Source: Saccharospirillaceae bacterium
Lineage (GTDB): Bacteria; Pseudomonadota; Gammaproteobacteria; Pseudomonadales; Oceanobacteraceae
Length of the DNA stretch: 64,000 nucleotides
Assembly: GCA_021208685.1 (NCBI GenBank)
Contig: JAJOJJ010000027.1
Coordinates: forward strand, 62,001-126,000
Direction of reading: 5' to 3'
Positions 41,612-49,935 of the stretch are shown here, in pieces. The notes beneath the pieces are model-generated. The model worked only from the letters and a program-made list of their open reading frames with translations, searched no databases and was not told where the DNA came from. How positions within the stretch are numbered: position 1 is the first letter of the stretch; each line of letters begins with the position of its first letter. The position numbers were made by a program, and so were the translations under genes.

Positions 41612-42955
41612 TCAGAGAATAAACTGGCTCAGATCCTGATCGCGGGCCAGATCGCCCAGCTGCTTCTCAACATAAGCGGCATCAATTTCAACAGCCTGAG
41701 TCATATCAGTTGCATCAAATGACACCTGCTCCAGCAAACGCTCCATAATGGTATGCAGACGTCGCGCACCAATATTTTCTGTGCTCTCATTCACCTCAAA
41801 GGCAATTTCTGCCAGGCGTTTGATGGCATCATCCGTGAAATGAATATCCAGCCCTTCGGTTTTCAGCAGCGCCTTATATTGTTCGGTCAGCGATGCTTTT
41901 GGCTCCGTCAGGATACGTTTGAAATCATCCGGAGTAAGCGCCTCCAGTTCCACACGGATGGGCAGACGACCCTGCAGTTCCGGAATCAGATCGGAAGGCT
42001 TCGCCAGATGAAACGCACCGGAGGCAATAAACAGAATATGATCGGTTTTGACCATGCCGTATTTGGTGCTGACCGTGCAGCCTTCGATTAATGGCAGCAG
42101 ATCACGCTGCACCCCTTCACGCGATACATCACCACCGGAACCACTTTCGTGACGCTTGGCGACCTTATCAATTTCGTCGATAAAGACGATGCCATTTTGC
42201 TCGACCAGCTCCAGGGCACGGGCTTTCAGCTCATCCATATTCAGCATTTTGGCGGCTTCTTCGTCGCGCAGCTGCTTGAAAGCCTCTTTGATTTTTAATT
42301 TACGTTTGTTTTTCTTTTCGCCACCAAGGCTGGAGAACATGCTCTGCAACTGACTGGTCATTTCCTCCATGCCCGGAGGCGCCATAATTTCCACACCAAC
42401 ACTGACCTGCGCCAGATCAACTTCGATCTCTTTATCATCCAGCTGACCTTCACGCAGCTTTTTACGGAAAACCTGCCGTGTTGAACTGTCTTCTGTTTTT
42501 GGTTCTTCGGTCGTGTCCCAGCTGGTTGTGCTGCTGCGCGCCGGCGGTAACAGTACATCCAGAATGCGTTCTTCGGCGGCCAGTTCGGCACGGCTGGCAA
42601 CCTTCACCATCTCCTGCTCACGCAGCAGTTTCAGACCGGTTTCGGTCAGATCGCGGATGATGGATTCAACATCTTTACCGACATAACCGACTTCGGTGAA
42701 TTTAGTCGCTTCAACTTTAATGAACGGCGCATTGGCGAGCTTCGCCAGACGGCGGGCAATTTCGGTCTTACCGACACCCGTTGGGCCAATCATCAGGATA
42801 TTTTTGGGCGTGACTTCATCGCGCAAGTCCGGTTGCAGCTGCATCCGGCGCCAGCGGTTACGCAACGCAATGGCAACCGAACGCTTGGCGTTGTGCTGTC
42901 CGATAATATGACGGTCGAGTTCATGCACGATTTCGCGCGGGGTCATCTGGCTCAT
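41612..42955 (-). CDS. hslU: HslU, ATPase subunit of the HslVU protease
   Basis: AAA+ unfoldase of 447 aa, full length. Signs are [34 protein letters not shown], Walker [20 protein letters not shown], Walker [16 protein letters not shown], the family-specific I-domain (about 110-240) and the C-terminal [12 protein letters not shown] that inserts between HslV subunits. It is encoded 3 bp after hslV. Confidence 0.98.
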   Translation of the reverse strand: MSQMTPREIVHELDRHIIGQHNAKRSVAIALRNRWRRMQLQPDLRDEVTPKNILMIGPTGVGKTEIARRLAKLANAPFIKVEATKFTEVGYVGKDVESIIRDLTETGLKLLREQEMVKVASRAELAAEERILDVLLPPARSSTTSWDTTEEPKTEDSSTRQVFRKKLREGQLDDKEIEVDLAQVSVGVEIMAPPGMEEMTSQLQSMFSSLGGEKKNKRKLKIKEAFKQLRDEEAAKMLNMDELKARALELVEQNGIVFIDEIDKVAKRHESGSGGDVSREGVQRDLLPLIEGCTVSTKYGMVKTDHILFIASGAFHLAKPSDLIPELQGRLPIRVELEALTPDDFKRILTEPKASLTEQYKALLKTEGLDIHFTDDAIKRLAEIAFEVNESTENIGARRLHTIMERLLEQVSFDATDMTQAVEIDAAYVEKQLGDLARDQDLSQFIL

Positions 42956-42958
42956 GGA

Positions 42959-43489
42959 TTATTCTCCCGCCTTCAGTTCTTCAATAGTGAGATTGCTGTT
43001 GGTAAATACGCAGATATCGGCGGCAATATTCAGGCTTTTTTCGACGATTTCGCGGGCACTCAACTCCGTGTTTTCGAGTAACGCACGGGCGGACGCCAGC
43101 GCATAATTACCGCCGGAACCCACACCAATAAGGTCATTTTCCGGCTGCAAAACATCGCCGTTACCGGTGATGATCAGTGACGCCGTATGATCAGCCACCG
43201 CCAGAATGGCCTCAAGTTTGCGCAGCGCGCGGTCGGAACGCCACTCTTTCGCCAGCTCAACCGCAGCACGGGTCAGCTGACCGTGGTGCTTCTGCAGTTG
43301 CGCTTCAAACTTTTCAAACAGGGTGAAGGCATCTGCCGTCCCCCCGGCAAAACCGGCCAGCACCTGATCGTTATACAAACGCCGTACCTTACGGGCATTA
43401 CCTTTCATTACGGTATTGCCCAGAGAAACCTGCCCGTCACCACCTATTACCACATCATTACCACGGCGCACGGATACAATAGTTGTCAT
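42959..43489 (-). CDS. hslV: HslV, proteolytic subunit of the HslVU protease
   Basis: Threonine protease of 176 aa forming the double hexamer capped by HslU. The catalytic residue is Thr2 after Met removal ([24 protein letters not shown]). [29 protein letters not shown] is present in the GNGDV form. It is first in the heat-shock hslVU operon, preceded by a candidate sigma-32 promoter 35 bp from its start codon. Confidence 0.98.
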   Translation of the reverse strand: MTTIVSVRRGNDVVIGGDGQVSLGNTVMKGNARKVRRLYNDQVLAGFAGGTADAFTLFEKFEAQLQKHHGQLTRAAVELAKEWRSDRALRKLEAILAVADHTASLIITGNGDVLQPENDLIGVGSGGNYALASARALLENTELSAREIVEKSLNIAADICVFTNSNLTIEELKAGE

Positions 43490-43523
43490 GTAAATTTCCT
43501 GCTTTCTGATGCACGAATATGCG

Positions 43524-43551
43524 ATATGGGGGCCGCAGCGAACAAATCAAG
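43524..43551 (-). promoter_or_regulatory. candidate sigma-32 heat-shock promoter of hslVU
   Basis: Minus-strand -35 CTTGATT (43545-43551), 13-bp spacer and -10 CCCCATAT (43524-43531) agree well with the sigma-32 consensus CTTGAAA / CCCCATnT. The position, 35 bp before the hslV ATG, is as expected for a heat-shock protease operon. Confidence 0.7.
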
Positions 43552-43647
43552 TCGCGCACCGGGTAACCATTGCTCACATGACGGGTGTTGCCAAAGACCG
43601 AAGCGGAACCGATACTCGCGCCTTTTAATACCGATGAGAACGTCGTC

Positions 43648-44139
43648 ATGATCATTGCCAAAGATACCGTGGTGCAGTTGCACTACAGCCTGTTCGACGA
43701 GCAGGACCAATTGATTGAAAGCACCAATAAAGATGCCGGTGGCAATGCCATCGCCTACCTGCACGGCCACAACAATATGATTGCCGGATTCGAGCAGGCG
43801 ATGGCCGGTAAAGAAGCGGGGGAGCATGTCAGCATCACCCTGACGCCGGATCAGGCGTATGGCGAGCGTCGGGCCGATGCCGTCGCACGCGTGCCGGTCA
43901 AGCATTTGCAGGGCGCAAAAAACTGGAAGAAAGGCATGATCGCCTGGGTCGAAACCGAACAGGGCACCCGGCAGGTGACCATCGTTAAAGTGGGCCGTTT
44001 TATGGCGGATGTCGATACCAACCATCCACTGGCCGGCAAGACGCTGAAATTTGATGTGGATGTTATCGCCGTACGTGCCGCTACCGCCGAAGAAATTGCC
44101 CACAAACACGCCCACGGTGCCGGTGGTCATCAGCACTGA
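43648..44139 (+). CDS. slyD: FKBP-type peptidyl-prolyl isomerase, SlyD family
   Basis: A 163-aa cytosolic prolyl isomerase/chaperone. The FKBP core begins VQLHYSLFDEQDQLIESTN and has GHNNMIAGFEQAMAGKEAGE, then the insert-in-flap domain (about 70-130). The C-terminus is His-rich (HKHAHGAGGHQH) and could bind nickel, though the tail is far shorter than in E. coli SlyD. I chose ATG 43648; the frame open from 43585 adds 21 residues across the hslV promoter. It is divergent from hslV. Confidence 0.92.
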   Translation: MIIAKDTVVQLHYSLFDEQDQLIESTNKDAGGNAIAYLHGHNNMIAGFEQAMAGKEAGEHVSITLTPDQAYGERRADAVARVPVKHLQGAKNWKKGMIAWVETEQGTRQVTIVKVGRFMADVDTNHPLAGKTLKFDVDVIAVRAATAEEIAHKHAHGAGGHQH

Positions 44140-44156
44140 CCGGAAACTGAACCAGA

Positions 44157-44209
44157 GCTGAATAAGCGGCCGCGGAATTGATTGTTCCGTCATCCCGCGC
44201 TTATTCAGC
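44157..44209. terminator. long hairpin between convergent slyD and lipoprotein gene
   Basis: GCTGAATAAGCG (44157-44168) pairs perfectly with CGCTTATTCAGC (44198-44209), and within the loop CGGAA and TTCCG pair (about 44171-44189). It probably stops transcription from both sides. It lies directly beside a family-2 repeat end. Confidence 0.6.
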
Positions 44210-44213
44210 CTGT

Positions 44214-44236
44214 TTAAGGCACCGCTGAATCATTCA
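44214..44236. repeat. solo end of repeat family 2
   Basis: TTAAGGCACCGCTGAATCAT at 44214-44233 matches the terminal inverted repeat of the 61735-61902 element (TTAAGGCACCTCTGAATAAT) at 18 of 20 positions. It overlaps the stop codon and last residues of the lipoprotein gene on the minus strand. Confidence 0.5.
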
Positions 44237-44622
44237 TGGCTTTCCAGCCAGACATAATATTCATCGCGCTGAGCGTCATACCAGGTGTCACGCACCCGGG
44301 CTTTTACCGTTATGCCGCTGACCTTTTCAAGGGTTTCTTTATTCAGGCTGACGCTGCTGGCATCGTTGCGCACGCGTTCGGACAAATAGGACACGCTGCT
44401 TATTTCGACGCCCTGCTGCGCGGCAAGCCGCTCACGCGCCCGCATCAGCGCACATTGTTCCTGCGCATAGCGGCCTTTGATATTGAATCCACAGGACGCC
44501 ACCACACCATGACCCGGATTCATAATCCACTCCGGAGCACCATCCTGAACCTGCACCCCGGCACAGCCATACTGTAATAAAACAGTGGCCAGGAATGCCG
44601 CTGCCAGCACTGTATTTTTCAT
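44230..44622 (-). CDS. LPP20-like lipoprotein (small)
   Basis: A 130-aa predicted outer-membrane lipoprotein: signal MKNTVLAAAFLATVLLQYGC with the lipobox Cys at 20. The mature region is PEWIMNPGHGVVASCGFNIKG followed by an alpha-rich RARERLAAQQGVEISSVSYLSERV and VKARVRDTWYDAQRDEYYVWLE. This is the LPP20 fold pattern (PxW...x-G-x-G...A...R-x-x-L-A...Y-x-W/V). It is divergent from another LPP20-like gene at 44738. Its C-terminal end runs into a repeat end, so it may be slightly altered there. Function unknown. Confidence 0.75.
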   Translation of the reverse strand: MKNTVLAAAFLATVLLQYGCAGVQVQDGAPEWIMNPGHGVVASCGFNIKGRYAQEQCALMRARERLAAQQGVEISSVSYLSERVRNDASSVSLNKETLEKVSGITVKARVRDTWYDAQRDEYYVWLESHE

Positions 44623-44737
44623 CGTTGATATGCCTCACATCCACGGTAATCCCGTGTGGTATTTTGCCATAGCATCCGCTATTCTCGGCACACCTTTTGA
44701 GCTTTATTAAGCCGCTCACTTCATCAAGGAGAGGAAG

Positions 44738-45316
44738 ATGAAACTTCGTACATTATTTGCTGTAGCCACAACCACCCTGTTGGTCGCCTGTGCATCCAAC
44801 AAACCAGCCCCTGCTCCGGTAGCCAGTTGCGTATTTGCTGATGGCTCAGGTCAGGCCGCGCCTGAATGGGTGTGTGGTGCTCCGGTTGATGGTCTGGATC
44901 TGTCCGCTGTTGGCTACGCTGACAAGTCTGCTGCCGGCCCTAACTTCATGAAGCAGATGGCGGCAACTGCTGCCCGTGTTGAACTGGCACAAACCATGAA
45001 AGTGGAAGTGCAGAACATGATCAAACAGTACGCCGAAACCACCGGTACCGGTGATTCTGAAACCGTTGATCGCGTTAATACTTCGGTAACCAAACAGATC
45101 ACCAAAGAAACTCTCGTCGGCTCTAAAATCTTCCGTCAAATGCCAACCCCAAGCGGCGGTATCGTAGTTCTGGTTGGTCTGGACGCTGACACCGTGAATA
45201 AACTGGCGGAACAGGCCATCAAAACCTCTATGAACAATGAACGTGCCCTGTGGCAGAAATTCCAGGCCGAGAAGTCTTTTGACGAACTGGCTTCTGAAAT
45301 TTCCAACATGCAGTAA
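44738..45316 (+). CDS. LPP20-family lipoprotein
   Basis: A 192-aa lipoprotein: signal MKLRTLFAVATTTLLVAC with the lipobox Cys at 18 and a short Pro-rich linker. The LPP20 domain reads APEWVCGAPVDGLDLSAVGYADKSAAGPNFMKQMAATAARVELAQTM, then helices and KIFRQMPTPSGGIVVLVGLD. The family includes Helicobacter Lpp20 and the flagellar FlgP-type proteins, but no flagellar genes are here. The ribosome site AGGAGAGG lies 8 bases before the ATG. It is followed by a hairpin terminator and then a transglutaminase-like gene. Confidence 0.82.
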   Translation: MKLRTLFAVATTTLLVACASNKPAPAPVASCVFADGSGQAAPEWVCGAPVDGLDLSAVGYADKSAAGPNFMKQMAATAARVELAQTMKVEVQNMIKQYAETTGTGDSETVDRVNTSVTKQITKETLVGSKIFRQMPTPSGGIVVLVGLDADTVNKLAEQAIKTSMNNERALWQKFQAEKSFDELASEISNMQ

Positions 45317-45348
45317 GCGTTTAACGCTGACGCACAATCATAATAAAG

Positions 45349-45371
45349 AGCCGGCACCTGCCGGCTTTTTT
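45349..45371 (+). terminator. rho-independent terminator after the LPP20 gene
   Basis: AGCCGGCA-CC-TGCCGGCT (45349-45366) is followed by a T-run to 45371. It ends 16 bp before the next start codon, so it could also attenuate transcription into the transglutaminase-like gene. Confidence 0.88.
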
Positions 45372-45386
45372 ATGCGAGGAATCCCG

Positions 45387-46943
45387 ATGAAATTTCCAGC
45401 AAAGCTCTCTGTGTATCTTTGTGTATTACCGGCGCTTGGTCTTTCAGCGATCACAACCGCCGAGTCTGAATATGAACAGTGGTTAAAGAAAACCCGTGGC
45501 GATTTTCAGACCTACCTGGATGAAAACGACAAAGCCTTTATTCAGTTTCTGCAGCAGAAATGGCAACCGGTGGATGTAAAACCGGCCGAGCAACGCGACC
45601 CAAAACCCAAGCCGGTTGATCTGCCGGAAATTCCCGCTTCGGCCAGGCCGGATGCAAAACCCGCCGTGGACGATACCCCAAAAGTCACCCTGCCCGAGTT
45701 ACCACCGGTCGCTGAAGTCCCGGCGCCCAAACCGCCAGCACCGGAGCTGATTAAACCACCGCTGGCCAAGCCGCCAGTTAGCGAAAAACCCGTGGCAGAA
45801 AAACCGGCTATTGATAAACCGGCAACTGAAAAACCAGCGAAAAAGCCCGTGGCCAGCGGCCCGGTTGCACGCTTTGGTTTTTATGGAAATGCCATCGAAA
45901 TTCCCTACAACGCCAAATTCAAACGCAATGTCAGCGGTAAAATTAATAACGAAAAAATTGCCGGCTACTGGCAGCAACTGGCCAGCGCCGAACACAAACC
46001 AACCGTGCAGGCACTGCAGGCTGAAGCGCAGCGTCTGGGTCTGAACGACTGGGGCACCGCCCAGCTGTTTGATCAGTTCGCCCGCGCGCTGCATAAAGAC
46101 AGCACCAGCCGCAAGCTGACCAGCTGGTTCCTGCTGGTAAAAGCCGGTTACGATGCCCGCGTCGCCTATAACGACACCGTTCACCTGCTGCTGACGTCCG
46201 AACAGGAAATGTTTGGCGTGACTTTTTTCCGCCTCGGCAATAAAAAATATTACGCCATCAACCTGAATGAAAAAGCACTGAAGCCCGGCAAAGTATTTAC
46301 CTACGAAGGCCAGCATGACGAAGGCTCACGCGCTCTCGATTTCAGTCAACCCAATCGCTTTGCCATTGGCGGCAGTGAAGAACAGCGCAAGCTGACATTT
46401 AAATACCGCGATCAGTCGTACAGCATCAGCGTGGAGTATCCACAGCGCTATGTCAGCTACTTCAGCAGCTATCCGCAGCTGTCGTTGCCGAACTACTTCA
46501 AAGCCGGTTTACCGGCGGTGACCAGCGAATCGCTGCTTAATCAGCTGCGCCCGGTTGTCGCCGGGAAAAGCGAACAGGAAGCGGTGAATCATCTGCTGCG
46601 CTTTGTACAGACAGCATTTGCCTATCAGACAGACGATGAGCAGTTCCGCGAGGAAAACTATCTGTTTCCGCTGGAAACCCTGCACTACCCCTACTCCGAC
46701 TGTGAAGACCGCGCGGCGCTGTTTGCCTGGCTGACCGAATCACTGCTTGGTCTGGATGTTGTGATTCTTGATTATCCGGGCCATGTGGCTACCGCCGTCG
46801 CGTTCAATGGCAACGTCAGTGGTGACAGCTGGAACTGGCAGAACACACGTTACACCATCGCCGACCCGACCTATGTGAATGCCGATGCCGGTATGACCAT
46901 GCCACAGTTTGCCGGGGTAAAGCCCAAAATCATGGCGTTCTGA
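45387..46943 (+). CDS. secreted transglutaminase-like cysteine peptidase with proline-rich linker
   Basis: A 518-aa exported protein. The signal peptide (AKLSVYLCVLPALGLSAITTA) precedes a short helical part, then a Pro/Lys/Ala-rich linker at about 65-160 with repeated EKPA/DKPA units. The C-terminal domain contains a transglutaminase-like triad: C439 in YSDCEDRAAL, H466 in YPGHVATAV and D493 in IADPTYVN. Such domains hydrolyse peptides or transfer acyl groups in envelope processing. GAGGA at 45376 supports ATG 45387; the 50-residue longer frame lies within the LPP20 gene. The neighbours suggest an envelope role. Confidence 0.82.
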   Translation: MKFPAKLSVYLCVLPALGLSAITTAESEYEQWLKKTRGDFQTYLDENDKAFIQFLQQKWQPVDVKPAEQRDPKPKPVDLPEIPASARPDAKPAVDDTPKVTLPELPPVAEVPAPKPPAPELIKPPLAKPPVSEKPVAEKPAIDKPATEKPAKKPVASGPVARFGFYGNAIEIPYNAKFKRNVSGKINNEKIAGYWQQLASAEHKPTVQALQAEAQRLGLNDWGTAQLFDQFARALHKDSTSRKLTSWFLLVKAGYDARVAYNDTVHLLLTSEQEMFGVTFFRLGNKKYYAINLNEKALKPGKVFTYEGQHDEGSRALDFSQPNRFAIGGSEEQRKLTFKYRDQSYSISVEYPQRYVSYFSSYPQLSLPNYFKAGLPAVTSESLLNQLRPVVAGKSEQEAVNHLLRFVQTAFAYQTDDEQFREENYLFPLETLHYPYSDCEDRAALFAWLTESLLGLDVVILDYPGHVATAVAFNGNVSGDSWNWQNTRYTIADPTYVNADAGMTMPQFAGVKPKIMAF

Positions 46944-46964
46944 TCCACGGTTTACTGCCCCATC

Positions 46965-46988
46965 GGGAGAAGCCGCCGGGCTTCTCCC
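46965..46988 (+). terminator. hairpin after the transglutaminase-like gene
   Basis: GGGAGAAG-N8-CTTCTCCC is a perfect 8-bp stem 21 bp after the stop codon. No T-run follows, so efficiency is uncertain. Confidence 0.5.
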
Positions 46989-47042
46989 ATCCTTCCTGTT
47001 AGGCTACCCTTGCCTCTTTATTGCAAACCAGAGCGCCTGTTC

Positions 47043-47690
47043 ATGTCTTTATCCGTCGCCATCGTTCCCGTGACCGCCTTCGCCCAGAACTGCTCCATCC
47101 TGATGTGCAATGCCACCAAAGCGGCTGCCATCGTCGATCCGGGCGGCGATATTGAGCGCATTCTGCAGCAGGTAAATGCCATGGGAGCCAATGCAGAAAA
47201 AATCCTGCTGACCCACGCTCATATCGATCATGCCGGCGGCACCGCTGAGCTGGCACGCCGTCTGAATCTGCCAATCGAAGGCCCGCACGAAGGTGATCTG
47301 TTCTGGATTCAGGGGCTGCCACAACAATCGGCCATGTTCGGTTTTCCGCGTGCCGAGATATTTACCCCCGACCGCTGGCTTAACGATGGCGATAAAGTAC
47401 AGGTCGGCGACGTTGAGCTGGAGGTAATTCACTGCCCCGGACATACGCCGGGCCATGTGGTCTTTTACAGCGCCGCCGACCAGCTGGCGATGGTCGGCGA
47501 TGTGATTTTTCAGGGTTCCATTGGCCGCACCGATTTCCCAAAAGGCAATCATGCCGAACTGGTGTCTTCGATCCGCGATAAGTTATTCCCGCTGGGGGAT
47601 GACATTACCTTTATTCCCGGTCACGGCCCGGAATCCACCTTTGGTCATGAGCGCCGTACCAATCCGTTTGTTTCCGATCATCGTGGCTGA
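47043..47690 (+). CDS. metallo-beta-lactamase-fold hydrolase, YcbL/glyoxalase II-like
   Basis: A 215-aa MBL-fold enzyme. The metal-binding motif is THAHIDHAGG, with further ligands in CPGHTPGHVV, VGDVIFQGSIGRTD and the final FIPGHGPES. The overall layout is that of the YcbL subgroup, which hydrolyses S-lactoylglutathione-type thioesters, although type I/II glyoxalase activity or persulfide dioxygenase activity cannot be told apart here. ATG 47043 fits the family start (SLSVAIVPVTAFAQNCSIL). It is monocistronic. Confidence 0.9.
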   Translation: MSLSVAIVPVTAFAQNCSILMCNATKAAAIVDPGGDIERILQQVNAMGANAEKILLTHAHIDHAGGTAELARRLNLPIEGPHEGDLFWIQGLPQQSAMFGFPRAEIFTPDRWLNDGDKVQVGDVELEVIHCPGHTPGHVVFYSAADQLAMVGDVIFQGSIGRTDFPKGNHAELVSSIRDKLFPLGDDITFIPGHGPESTFGHERRTNPFVSDHRG

Positions 47691-47708
47691 TCAGCAAGGC
47701 CGGGGGCA

Positions 47709-47734
47709 CAAAAACGGCGTGCAATGCACGCCGT
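47709..47734 (-). terminator. terminator of the coiled-coil membrane protein gene
   Basis: On the minus strand ACGGCGTGCA and TGCACGCCGT form a 10-bp perfect stem (47714-47734) with a minimal loop, followed by a T-run (47714-47710). It serves the gene at 47764. Confidence 0.8.
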
Positions 47735-47763
47735 GATGAGTGGCTCCACAAAACCGTCAGCCC

Positions 47764-48324
47764 TCAATTGATAACAGGCACCGGCTGCCCACGGTCTGGT
47801 AACGGAACGGCCTCAACGGCGGGTAACTCCGAGGTCTGCAGCTTCGACAACCGGTTCATACGCGCCCGGCTTTCTGCCAGCGCTTCATTCATCTGCTCGT
47901 CATAGATATCCAGCCAGGTACGCGAGCCTGGCACCATACGCGCCAGATCACGCATGCCTTGCTTCAGCGCATTCAGATGCAGCTGATAGCTCTTTTCCTG
48001 CTCCAGCATCAGCGCTTTGAACGCGGTTGCATTACTGCTGTCGAGAATGGTTCTGGTATCCAAAAGATTCTGCTCATGGGCAATGGCAGCCTCTTTCAGA
48101 ATCTCAACATCACGCTCCAGCTTGGCAAAGCTTTTACTGTCGACATAGGTTACATCCGGCTGCATGACTTTAACCACCGCAATGGTTACCGCCACCGAGA
48201 TCGCAATGACCGCCAAAACCGCCATAATCATCAGCACCACCCGATTGGTGGATACCGTGTCTTCGAGCATGGCCAGACGCTGGGCTTCGCTCAGCTCTTC
48301 TTCGCCTTCTTCGTGTTTTGTCAC
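47764..48324 (-). CDS. membrane-anchored coiled-coil protein of unknown function
   Basis: A 186-aa protein from GTG 48324, which has AGAGAG at 6-nt spacing; the frame opens upstream at 48402 without start signals. The acidic N-terminus (HEEGEEELSEAQRLAML) precedes one transmembrane helix (VVLMIMAVLAVIAISVAVTIAVV, about 28-50). Then come a long alpha-helical periplasmic region (FAKLERDVEILKEAAIAHEQ, LEQEKSYQLHLNALKQGMRDLARMV) and a Pro-rich tail. No family recognised. It is divergent from another coiled-coil membrane protein at 48598, with 273 bp between them; the two could be functionally linked. Confidence 0.65.
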   Translation of the reverse strand: MTKHEEGEEELSEAQRLAMLEDTVSTNRVVLMIMAVLAVIAISVAVTIAVVKVMQPDVTYVDSKSFAKLERDVEILKEAAIAHEQNLLDTRTILDSSNATAFKALMLEQEKSYQLHLNALKQGMRDLARMVPGSRTWLDIYDEQMNEALAESRARMNRLSKLQTSELPAVEAVPLPDRGQPVPVIN

Positions 48325-48597
48325 AAAAAACTCTCTGTATACGAATGACAGGATAAGTTTAGTAACGGATCGGTGATGTCGCCAATCAACCCGCTGATAC
48401 AACCCAGCAGCCCGTATGAAGCGTCATACAACGGTCATCAGGCCGCCTCAAAGTCAGCATGCGGATACACACAACCTCTGACAACATTGACGTATCCGTC
48501 ACACAGGATCTGATGATTCGCCGTTGCGTCTTATTGCAGCAATCAGACGTAAGGACCAGCATGTCAGCAGCACCTCATCGCCTGAAGGAACCAAACG

Positions 48598-49401
48598 ATG
48601 ACTCCGACGCCCCCCGCTTCCGCCACGACAGACAACGCCAGACAACTGCTCGGCACCCTGAGCAATCAGCCGCAGGATATCGAAGCGGCCTATCAGCACA
48701 AGATTCGCCATGCCGCCCAGCAGTTGCTGCAACACAACGAAGCCGCCATACACCAGCCGCTCATCCAGACACTGGCACAACTGACGGAAGCCCGCCGCTG
48801 CCTGCTGAGCGAAACCCGCCTGACGACAGCAGCAACCGATACCGCCGCCGCAGATACCGCCGCCAGGCCAGCGCAAAGCCGGCGTGCAACAGGCCCGGCG
48901 ATACAGCCACTGGCCATGATGCTCGGTTTCCTGTTGCTGTTCAGCGCCGTAGCGGCGGCTTTATTCAGTCAGCAGAACCACATTCAGGGACTGCAACAGC
49001 AACTCACCGGACAGCAACAGGCTCTGCACTTCAGCCAGCAGCAGCTGGCGCAACAGCTCATTGCACAGCAGCAGGAGCGGGCTGACTGGCTGCATACGCA
49101 GCAGGAATACCAGCAACAACTGCAGTCAGCACAACACCAGCTTTTCGTTCAGCAACAACAGGCCCATGCTCAGCATCAGGAATGGCAGCAACGCCTGGCG
49201 ACAATCGACAAAGCACTGGCTCTGGAACAACGTGAAGGTGATGCCCTGCAACAGCGGATTAACCGACTGAACCGGGTATCAGAAGAACTGATTGCCAACT
49301 TGTGTGCTGACAGCGCGGCCGTTGGCCCTGCGGTCGGCCTGACGATCTATGCACAATATATGCAGCGCTGCCAGCAAAGCTGGGAACTGGCCGCACAGTG
49401 A
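48598..49401 (+). CDS. Gln-rich coiled-coil membrane protein with J-like N-terminus
   Basis: A 267-aa protein, no family recognised. Residues about 12-71 (ARQLLGTLSNQPQDIEAAYQHKIRHAAQ, then LIQTLAQLTEARRCLLS) have the helix layout of a J-domain but lack the HPD tripeptide. One transmembrane helix lies at about 105-123 (LAMMLGFLLLFSAVAAALFS). Then comes a coiled coil from 125 to 225 extremely rich in Gln (about a third), and a short C-terminal region with two Cys. GAAGGAA precedes the ATG by 7 bases. The J-like reading is a hypothesis. Confidence 0.6.
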   Translation: MTPTPPASATTDNARQLLGTLSNQPQDIEAAYQHKIRHAAQQLLQHNEAAIHQPLIQTLAQLTEARRCLLSETRLTTAATDTAAADTAARPAQSRRATGPAIQPLAMMLGFLLLFSAVAAALFSQQNHIQGLQQQLTGQQQALHFSQQQLAQQLIAQQQERADWLHTQQEYQQQLQSAQHQLFVQQQQAHAQHQEWQQRLATIDKALALEQREGDALQQRINRLNRVSEELIANLCADSAAVGPAVGLTIYAQYMQRCQQSWELAAQ

Positions 49402-49433
49402 GAACCTGCGAAAACGCATCGGGCGTTCAGTAA

Positions 49434-49544
49434 GGCCCGCAGGGGGCCCGCCACGGACGGCGGGCATAACATCAACGCCGGGAGCGTTGATCAACATTGC
49501 GCAGCAATGGCCCGCAGGGGGCCCGCCACGGACGGCGGGCATAA
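49434..49544. repeat. pair of identical 36-bp palindromic repeats (REP-like)
   Basis: An identical 36-bp word occurs at 49434-49469 and 49509-49544 in the same orientation. Each contains the stem GCCCGCC-N6-GGCGGGC. The 39 bp between hold their own hairpins: ATCAACGC-N5-GCGTTGAT (49471-49491) and ATTGC-GCA-GCAAT (49496-49508). They lie in the convergent gap between the coiled-coil protein gene and rpmE, typical of REP/BIME sequences. Confidence 0.75.
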
Positions 49545-49566
49545 AAAACCCGCACAAGGCGGGTTT
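49543..49566 (-). terminator. terminator of rpmE
   Basis: On the minus strand AAACCCGC (49559-49566) pairs with GCGGGTTT (49546-49553) and runs into further T at 49545-49543. It lies 17 bp after the rpmE stop. Confidence 0.85.
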
Positions 49567-49583
49567 CTTCGGTTCGGGCTTTA

Positions 49584-49793
49584 TTACTTCTTGAAAGCAC
49601 CGAAACGCTTGTTGAAGCGGTCGATACGGCCACCGGTATCAACAACTTTCTGCTTACCGGTGTAAAACGGGTGGCAAGCAGAGCAAACGTCCAGATACAT
49701 AGTACCAGGCTTGGTAGAACGTGTTTTGATCACGTTGCCGCAGGAGCAAGTCGCTTCCAGAGCAGCGTACTCAGGATGAATACCTTCTTTCAT
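49584..49793 (-). CDS. rpmE: 50S ribosomal protein L31 (zinc-binding type)
   Basis: bL31 of 69 aa. The four Cys that bind zinc, C16, C18, C37 and C40 (CSC...CSAC), are intact, so this is the C+ form used when zinc is plentiful. [15 protein letters not shown] and [24 protein letters not shown] are the usual conserved parts. It is divergent from priA, a common gammaproteobacterial arrangement. Confidence 0.97.
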   Translation of the reverse strand: MKEGIHPEYAALEATCSCGNVIKTRSTKPGTMYLDVCSACHPFYTGKQKVVDTGGRIDRFNKRFGAFKK

Positions 49794-49935
49794 GGGACAC
49801 CTCTTGGGTCTTCACGCCGCCACTTGCGAATCTTCTCTTCACAAGTACCGCGCTACTGGATTACAAAAACTTGCCCTTGCATGGGCAATAAGGACGCGCA
49901 TAATACCAGAGCCGACCTAAGCAGCAAGTCTTTTC

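Noticed and set aside
43486..44193. 235-aa minus-strand ORF opposite slyD
   Set aside because: It covers the hslV start, the sigma-32 promoter and all of slyD in antisense; no family features.
45699..46316. 205-aa minus-strand ORF opposite the transglutaminase-like gene
   Set aside because: Antisense of the Pro-rich linker region; the plus-strand frame has a signal peptide and a catalytic triad.
48459..49085. 208-aa plus-strand ORF overlapping the coiled-coil gene
   Set aside because: An out-of-frame reading of the Gln-rich region, with Arg/Pro/Thr-rich composition and no start signals; the 48598 frame has a ribosome site and sensible domains.
49434..49544. CRISPR-like geometry: two 36-bp repeats around a 39-bp spacer
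   Set aside because: Only two repeats, the spacer is itself palindromic, the repeats carry strong REP-type hairpins and there are no cas genes nearby.
49279..49557. Minus-strand ORF with repeated PAVRGGPPAG peptide
   Set aside because: It is a translation of the 36-bp palindromic repeats and overlaps the 3' end of the coiled-coil gene antisense; no ribosome site.
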